A stretch of 64,000 bases of DNA from Archaeoglobi archaeon JdFR-42. GTDB lineage: Archaea > Halobacteriota > Archaeoglobi > Archaeoglobales > JdFR-42. The notes beneath the pieces were generated by a model. That model was not told the origin of the DNA, searched no databases, and saw only the letters and a program-made list of their open reading frames with translations. Below, piece by piece: positions 59,165 through 64,000 of this stretch. A program made the position numbers and the translations under genes. The stretch is from assembly GCA_002010305.1 (NCBI GenBank), contig MTND01000005.1, positions 1 to 64,000 on the forward strand, read 5' to 3'. Position 1 is the stretch's first letter. Each line of letters begins with the position of its first letter.

Positions 59165-59952
59165 TGGGCAACCTTCCTGAAAAACTCACCGGTTCCTCCC
59201 TTTGCTTTCACCTCACTTATAACCTTATCTGCAATTTTTTTAAGGGCGTTTTCAGCCATTTTATAATCCAGCGCTGTCACGGTTATTCTGTATCTGGGAG
59301 AACCCACGTACCTAATCTCGAATTTTACATCTTCGATTTGTTCTTTTCCGCCTTTCAACAAAGCGTTTTTTATTATTTCAATTCCATCAGGTGCTGTAGA
59401 TGTCAGTTCAAGATAACCATCAATTCTGACAAAAGGAAGTTTTACGTTCTCTTTTGCAATTTTTTCCACTTCTTTGGAAAAGGTCTCATCAAAGCCCTCT
59501 TTAACAAGCGCATCATACCCATCTGCTGCGACATCTTCAAAAGCCGCGTAAAGTGTATCAAATTTTTTCATCATACGTTTTCCAAGTTTCTCCACTTCTT
59601 TGGGGCTAAGGTTTAGATTTTCTGCTACCATTTCAAGCCACTTGTTGGCTTTTTGCTCATTTTTCCATTCCTGGATTTTCAATCGTTTTTGATGTTCGTT
59701 CACGTCTTTTATAGACAGGTCTATGTGCCCTTTTCTGGAATCTACATTTAGAACCTTACAAACGACCTTTTGCCCCTCTTTTACGTGGTCCCTGATGTTT
59801 TTAATCCACCCTGAAGCGATCTCAGATATGTGGATTAACCCTTCTTTATCTTTGTATTCGTCAAGTTTTACAAAGGCTCCAAAGTCAAGAACCCTTTTTA
59901 CAGTCCCTATTACAAAATCCCCCTTTTCGGGAAACCCATCTCTTAACAACAT
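59161..59952 (-). CDS. Translation initiation factor aIF2 alpha
   Basis: S1 domain GDFVIGTVKRVLDFGAFVKLDEYKDKEGLIHISEIASGWIKNIRDHV. Confidence 0.95.
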   Translation of the reverse strand: MLLRDGFPEKGDFVIGTVKRVLDFGAFVKLDEYKDKEGLIHISEIASGWIKNIRDHVKEGQKVVCKVLNVDSRKGHIDLSIKDVNEHQKRLKIQEWKNEQKANKWLEMVAENLNLSPKEVEKLGKRMMKKFDTLYAAFEDVAADGYDALVKEGFDETFSKEVEKIAKENVKLPFVRIDGYLELTSTAPDGIEIIKNALLKGGKEQIEDVKFEIRYVGSPRYRITVTALDYKMAENALKKIADKVISEVKAKGGTGEFFRKVAQ

Positions 59953-59955
59953 ATT

Positions 59956-60138
59956 TTACTCCAGCACCTCAACAACCTGAGTTTTCAGTATTCCACGCCC
60001 TCCTGAGGGAAGTAGGAGGGTACGACCACACACGATACATTTTACCACAGTAGAGGGGTGGTCAAACACAACCTGCTCGTTCTCACAGTCCTGACACTTC
60101 ACTCTGATAAATTTACTCCCTCTATCAGACATTTTCAT
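59956..60138 (-). CDS. rps27e: 30S ribosomal protein S27e
   Basis: [38 protein letters not shown]. Confidence 0.95.
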   Translation of the reverse strand: MKMSDRGSKFIRVKCQDCENEQVVFDHPSTVVKCIVCGRTLLLPSGGRGILKTQVVEVLE

Positions 60139-60416
60139 ACCTCCACGAGTTCAAATCTGGAAGCTCGAATCGTAGGCCGTGTATGGGCTTTTTTACATTC
60201 GGTGCATCTAAATCGTATGTTTAATCGCCTGGTTGGTTTCTCTCCTCCGGGTACTTTTGAGAATTTTCCAAGATTACCAATTCCTTGCCTTCTATGCTTC
60301 TGTCTGTTAATCCAGCTAAGAGATGACTGTCTCCCCTTTTTCACTTTCTCGATTTCGTGGAGGGTATGCTTCCCACAGTATTTACAGTATGTTTTTACTT
60401 TCTTTGGCATTTTCAT
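60135..60416 (-). CDS. rpl44e: 50S ribosomal protein L44e
   Basis: [64 protein letters not shown]. Confidence 0.95.
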   Translation of the reverse strand: MKMPKKVKTYCKYCGKHTLHEIEKVKKGRQSSLSWINRQKHRRQGIGNLGKFSKVPGGEKPTRRLNIRFRCTECKKAHTRPTIRASRFELVEV

Positions 60417-60973
60417 TTCTTTTCACCAACCCTGATTTGCTCTGCAATCCCTCTCTTTATCAATGCTTCAGCATTAATTCTGGGTAGTGTTAATACATCC
60501 TCACGATTTAGTTTATATGTTTTTCCATCGCTAGCAGTGATATCTTCAACAGTCTCAAGCATTCGTATGAGGATATACTCTTCGTCCATCCTGACTTCAA
60601 GTTCCTCTTCTGTAATCTCTTTTCCTTCAAGCATCTCCTTTTTAGCTCTCTCCAGCAGATCGAGGAGAGCATCATAAAACTTCTCTTCTTCAAGAGTTAG
60701 GTTCTTTATCTCTACTTCTGTCCCAAAAGCTTTGGTCGTAGCTATGTTTATTATCTTTATCATTCTACCCTCGAATATTTTTTTAAGCATTTTGCGGGCA
60801 GTACGAATCTGATCCTCAATTTTTTGCAGATTGTAATCCCCCATATGTCGTGATTTTTCTTTTTCGAGTCTGGATATATATTCTCGAACTTCTTTATAAA
60901 ATTCTATCTCTATTTTTTGAAGACCACTCTTTTTCCCTTCTTCATAAATTACAATAAGCTCTTCAATATCCAT
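60413..60973 (-). CDS. GINS complex subunit (Gins51-like)
   Basis: Position between PriS and L44e; MDIEELIVIYEEGKKSGLQKIEIEFYKEVREYISRLE; start moved to 60973. Confidence 0.8.
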   Translation of the reverse strand: MDIEELIVIYEEGKKSGLQKIEIEFYKEVREYISRLEKEKSRHMGDYNLQKIEDQIRTARKMLKKIFEGRMIKIINIATTKAFGTEVEIKNLTLEEEKFYDALLDLLERAKKEMLEGKEITEEELEVRMDEEYILIRMLETVEDITASDGKTYKLNREDVLTLPRINAEALIKRGIAEQIRVGEKK

Positions 60974-62123
60974 ATCTCCCCATCTCCCGTCCAAGCAAAA
61001 ATACAGCAAGGAATTCAGGAACTCTCTCTTTGCCAGCAGCAAGGTTATATTCTTCACCACCCATCATAATGTTGACGGGTTTGTAGATAGTTATATCTAC
61101 TTTTTTGTTGGAAAACGCCACAGCATCCTCAAAAGGCTCAAAATCTCGGATGGAATCCGGGGTTAATGGTGTCACTTTCAAACCTGTTCCTCCATGGAGG
61201 GTAGTCGGCATTCTTATAAGTCTTTTTGTATCTGTGGTTACAGGCTCGTCGATACATACCTTCTTAACAGTGATACATCTTTCCAGGAGGTGTCGTATTA
61301 AATCATCTTTTAATTTCCTTTTTTTCCCAAAGCGAAACAAGTTCATATCCCCTTTTCTAAGATTCTCCAGCGATTCATCTGTGAGTTTGTTCAGAAATTC
61401 TTCAACTTGTCTTCTGTTGAGTTCAAGGGATTTCAGATAGTCTTTAGTCTGTCTCAGATCTTTTCTCCTCATTTTATCAACGCCTTTTACCCATCTGTAC
61501 AGGCATTCAATCAGTATGTCCCTCCATCTGGACTTCATGAGGATATCTCCTCTCAGCTCTATATCTTCTATTATTCTTTCAAGATCCAGATTTCCTGTCA
61601 GATAATCTACGACCTCTCTACGTTCTGGAGAATCTAGCTCTAGTAGAATGGAGTCATGAACATGTACGTGGTATCCTCTCCCTCCGGAAAATACTATGGA
61701 TAGTTTCTCTACCCCGAAATCGTTTATAAGCCATTTAATTAGTTTTATGGTCTCTTTTTTTATCCTTTTCAGCGATGCTTCATAGGATAATCTCTTATTT
61801 CTCTTTGGAAGATGGTCTGCATCAAGATCAAAAATTAAATCCGCTGCCTGCCACCCTTTGTCCTCCATTTTACCGGCTCCAGGATTGTCGTAGTACGCTG
61901 CCGAGTAATATACGTGAGCGGGTATTGTGTCTTTAATGAATCCGATCAGAGATGTAGAGTCAGAGAAAGCTTTATGTCTCCTCATCACAATCTCAGGGTA
62001 ATTTTCATCAAAAAAAATGAATCCAAATTCTCTCTGTGAAGTGCTTATTGGGGGTATAAGATGAGCTGATTCATAGTATTCTTTAAATTTCATCTGCAAA
62101 AAAAGTTTAGTAGCTGTGTCCAT
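60963..62123 (-). CDS. priS: DNA primase small subunit
   Basis: DLIFDLDADHLP, LSIVFSGGRGYHVHVHD, RLIRMPTTLHGGTGLKV. Confidence 0.95.
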   Translation of the reverse strand: MDTATKLFLQMKFKEYYESAHLIPPISTSQREFGFIFFDENYPEIVMRRHKAFSDSTSLIGFIKDTIPAHVYYSAAYYDNPGAGKMEDKGWQAADLIFDLDADHLPKRNKRLSYEASLKRIKKETIKLIKWLINDFGVEKLSIVFSGGRGYHVHVHDSILLELDSPERREVVDYLTGNLDLERIIEDIELRGDILMKSRWRDILIECLYRWVKGVDKMRRKDLRQTKDYLKSLELNRRQVEEFLNKLTDESLENLRKGDMNLFRFGKKRKLKDDLIRHLLERCITVKKVCIDEPVTTDTKRLIRMPTTLHGGTGLKVTPLTPDSIRDFEPFEDAVAFSNKKVDITIYKPVNIMMGGEEYNLAAGKERVPEFLAVFLLGREMGRYGY

Positions 62124-62203
62124 TGTACCTGGATATATGAAAATTCAATTAAAAAATTTGTGGTCATGGCTAGCGCTGGATCTCAGGCACTTGGGTAGGG
62201 GCT

Positions 62204-62839
62204 TCATCTCCCCGAATACTTAAAAACCACAGCTTTCTCATCTGGTAGTTTTTCCGGTAGTTCCCAGACATTGGATTCCAGCTTCAGGGAATCCATTCCC
62301 TCTACAAAGGTTTCTACACCATCCAGTCCTAAGGTAAGACCAGGGATCTGATAATGCATTGGGATTACGATTGATGGTTTGAGCTGATCCGCTACAATTT
62401 TAGCCTCTTTATGGTCTATGGTGTATTTTCCACCTACCGGGATGAAAAGAATATCAACAGGTAGAAGCTCTTTAACCACGTTTTCTGTTAGTACATGACC
62501 CAAATCCCCAAGATGGCAGAAGGTTATGTCAGAGTATTCCATCCTGTGGATTATATTGGGACCTCTCAGGCTACCGTTTTTCGGATCATGGAAAACCTGC
62601 ACACTTTTAACCTGTATTTCACCTATTGTGTGGGTTCCAGGAGAATCTATTAAAGTAGAGTTTTCTTTGGAAACTACCCTCACGGCATCATGGTCGAAAT
62701 GGTGATGACTTACCAGAATAATGTCTCCTTTTACATCAGGGGGATGTAGGCCTATACTCTCTCCATCGTGGGGATCAAATACAACAGTGAGGGAATTCTC
62801 CACTGAGAAACATGCATGACCATGCCATACTATTTTCAT
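62204..62839 (-). CDS. Metallo-beta-lactamase-fold hydrolase (UPF0173-like)
   Basis: WHGHACFSVE, VSHHHFDHDAVR, FCHLGDLGH, VIPMHY. Confidence 0.9.
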   Translation of the reverse strand: MKIVWHGHACFSVENSLTVVFDPHDGESIGLHPPDVKGDIILVSHHHFDHDAVRVVSKENSTLIDSPGTHTIGEIQVKSVQVFHDPKNGSLRGPNIIHRMEYSDITFCHLGDLGHVLTENVVKELLPVDILFIPVGGKYTIDHKEAKIVADQLKPSIVIPMHYQIPGLTLGLDGVETFVEGMDSLKLESNVWELPEKLPDEKAVVFKYSGR

Positions 62840-63339
62840 ATTCTCATCACCTCCTTAATTCCTTTAAAAAAATATGGGAGATCTTCAGGGGATCTTGAAG
62901 TAACAAGATTCCCATCAACAACCACCTCTTTATCAAAATAGTTGCCTCCAGCAGCAATCACGTCATCTTTTATGCCCTTATAGCATGTCAGCATCCTGCC
63001 ACTGATGACGTCTGCTGAAATTAATACTTGAGGGCCATGGCAAATTGCAGCCACTGGGGCATTTGAAGCAAAGACCCTTTTTACGATATCAAGGGCTTTT
63101 TCATCCAATCTAATACGTTCTGGAGCCCTCCCTCCAGGTATGATTATTAGATCAAAAACATCTTCGAGAGCCTCTGTGAAGGTTAGATCAGGGGTTATTT
63201 CGTATCCATGTTTTCCAGAAATGGCCTCTTTCGTCGAGCTAGATACCATAACATCGATGTTTTCTTCAATCAGTCGATAGTAGGGGTAAAACAGCTCTAA
63301 ATCTTCAAAAAAATCAGCCGCCAAGATGAGGGCTCTCAT
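62836..63339 (-). CDS. DJ-1/PfpI-family protein
   Basis: ALILAADFFEDLEL, IIIPGGRAPERIR, VAAICHGPQVL. Confidence 0.92.
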   Translation of the reverse strand: MRALILAADFFEDLELFYPYYRLIEENIDVMVSSSTKEAISGKHGYEITPDLTFTEALEDVFDLIIIPGGRAPERIRLDEKALDIVKRVFASNAPVAAICHGPQVLISADVISGRMLTCYKGIKDDVIAAGGNYFDKEVVVDGNLVTSRSPEDLPYFFKGIKEVMRI

Positions 63340-63379
63340 ATTATACCGTCTGGTTCGAATGCATATAAAGTTTTTTGAG

Positions 63380-64000
63380 TTATTTCTTCATTCTCTTTTT
63401 TAAAATCAAAATCCCAAACAGCAACGCTACAAAAAAAGAAAGGCTTGTTAAGAATGATAAATGTGTTTTTTGAGTTTCCCAGTCTGAAAGGAACCTTTCC
63501 GTAAGATAATCTGCTATCTCAGTGTTATGTATCAGAAGTCCCGCTTCTCTGTTGAATTTCATGCTATTCTCGTTCCAGTTCATGCTCCCAATATAGCTAG
63601 TGTTGTCTACTATTATGAGTTTCCCATGAAGTTTTTCAAAACCTTCAGAATGTATTAATCGGGCCTCAAGGTTCAACCCTTTCTCCTTAGATCGGTTGTT
63701 TAATCGTCTGACGATATCGTCATTATCGAATGTATCCTTCTTGGTGACATACCAAGAGCTGTCTAGCAGGAGTTTCACATCCACTCCTCTCTCTGCTGCT
63801 GATATTAAAGCCTCCACAAAGGGATTCAGCGTGTTTGAGTCCATGTGAGGAGCCATCTGGATATATGGAACCTCTACGTAGATTCGAGAGTTGGCCGATT
63901 TCATAACGGATAGCAGGTAATAACTGGTATCTGGAGAGAAGATTGGTGTTATTATTGCTGTACTGTAGAAGTTCTTTTTAGAGATTGTTGGAAATTCAGA
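63380..64000 (-). CDS. Phospholipase D-like protein, N-terminal part outside the window
   Basis: HGKLIIVDNTSYIGSMNWNENS HKD motif, C-terminal TM; reading frame stays open to base 64000 (SEFPTISKKNFYSTAIITPIFSPDTSYYLLSVMKSAN...). Confidence 0.82.
   Translation of the reverse strand, partial: SEFPTISKKNFYSTAIITPIFSPDTSYYLLSVMKSANSRIYVEVPYIQMAPHMDSNTLNPFVEALISAAERGVDVKLLLDSSWYVTKKDTFDNDDIVRRLNNRSKEKGLNLEARLIHSEGFEKLHGKLIIVDNTSYIGSMNWNENSMKFNREAGLLIHNTEIADYLTERFLSDWETQKTHLSFLTSLSFFVALLFGILILKKRMKK

Noticed and set aside
62160-62206. Possible C/D-box-like RNA on the minus strand (AGATGA...CTGA) after the metallo-hydrolase stop
   Set aside because: C box is imperfect and no C'/D' pair was found; chance match likely.
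63345-63370. TGGTTCGAATGCA resembling a tRNA T-arm
   Set aside because: No acceptor stem, anticodon arm or CCA-compatible end around it; lies in the promoter of the PfpI gene.

Overview
This 64-kb window is a gene-dense archaeal chromosome segment, most likely euryarchaeal. The evidence is PolD large subunit, RfcL, PriS, GINS, archaeal ThrRS, aIF2-alpha, S27e, L44e, Nop10, RNase P component 4, deoxyhypusine synthase, geranylgeranyl reductase, FBP aldolase/phosphatase and a split archaeal glutamate synthase. Most of it is housekeeping and metabolic. I saw no CRISPR array, tRNA, rRNA, transposase or prophage. The parts most worth a second look are: (1) a 32.5-40.4 kb metal-handling island (TRASH protein, DUF302, small His/Cys membrane protein, CARDB-like protein plus MacB-type ABC exporter, CopA, thioredoxin, YHS protein) in which three promoters share a near-identical operator, WTATATY-N7-GATATAT; (2) a dispersed two-hairpin palindromic repeat family at four loci, one of them a tandem 45-bp array upstream of argB and one supplying the stop codon of fbp; (3) a RuBisCO-superfamily protein that keeps most catalytic residues but has Asp at the position of active-site Lys177, with RLP-like motifs; (4) a UbiD + aconitase-X large/small cluster matching the archaeal modified mevalonate pathway; (5) a cis-prenyltransferase homologue lacking the catalytic DGN motif, head-to-head with a DUF92 protein; (6) two genes with a good Shine-Dalgarno and ATG but an interrupted N-terminus. 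Product calls come from reading motifs by eye; no database search was run.
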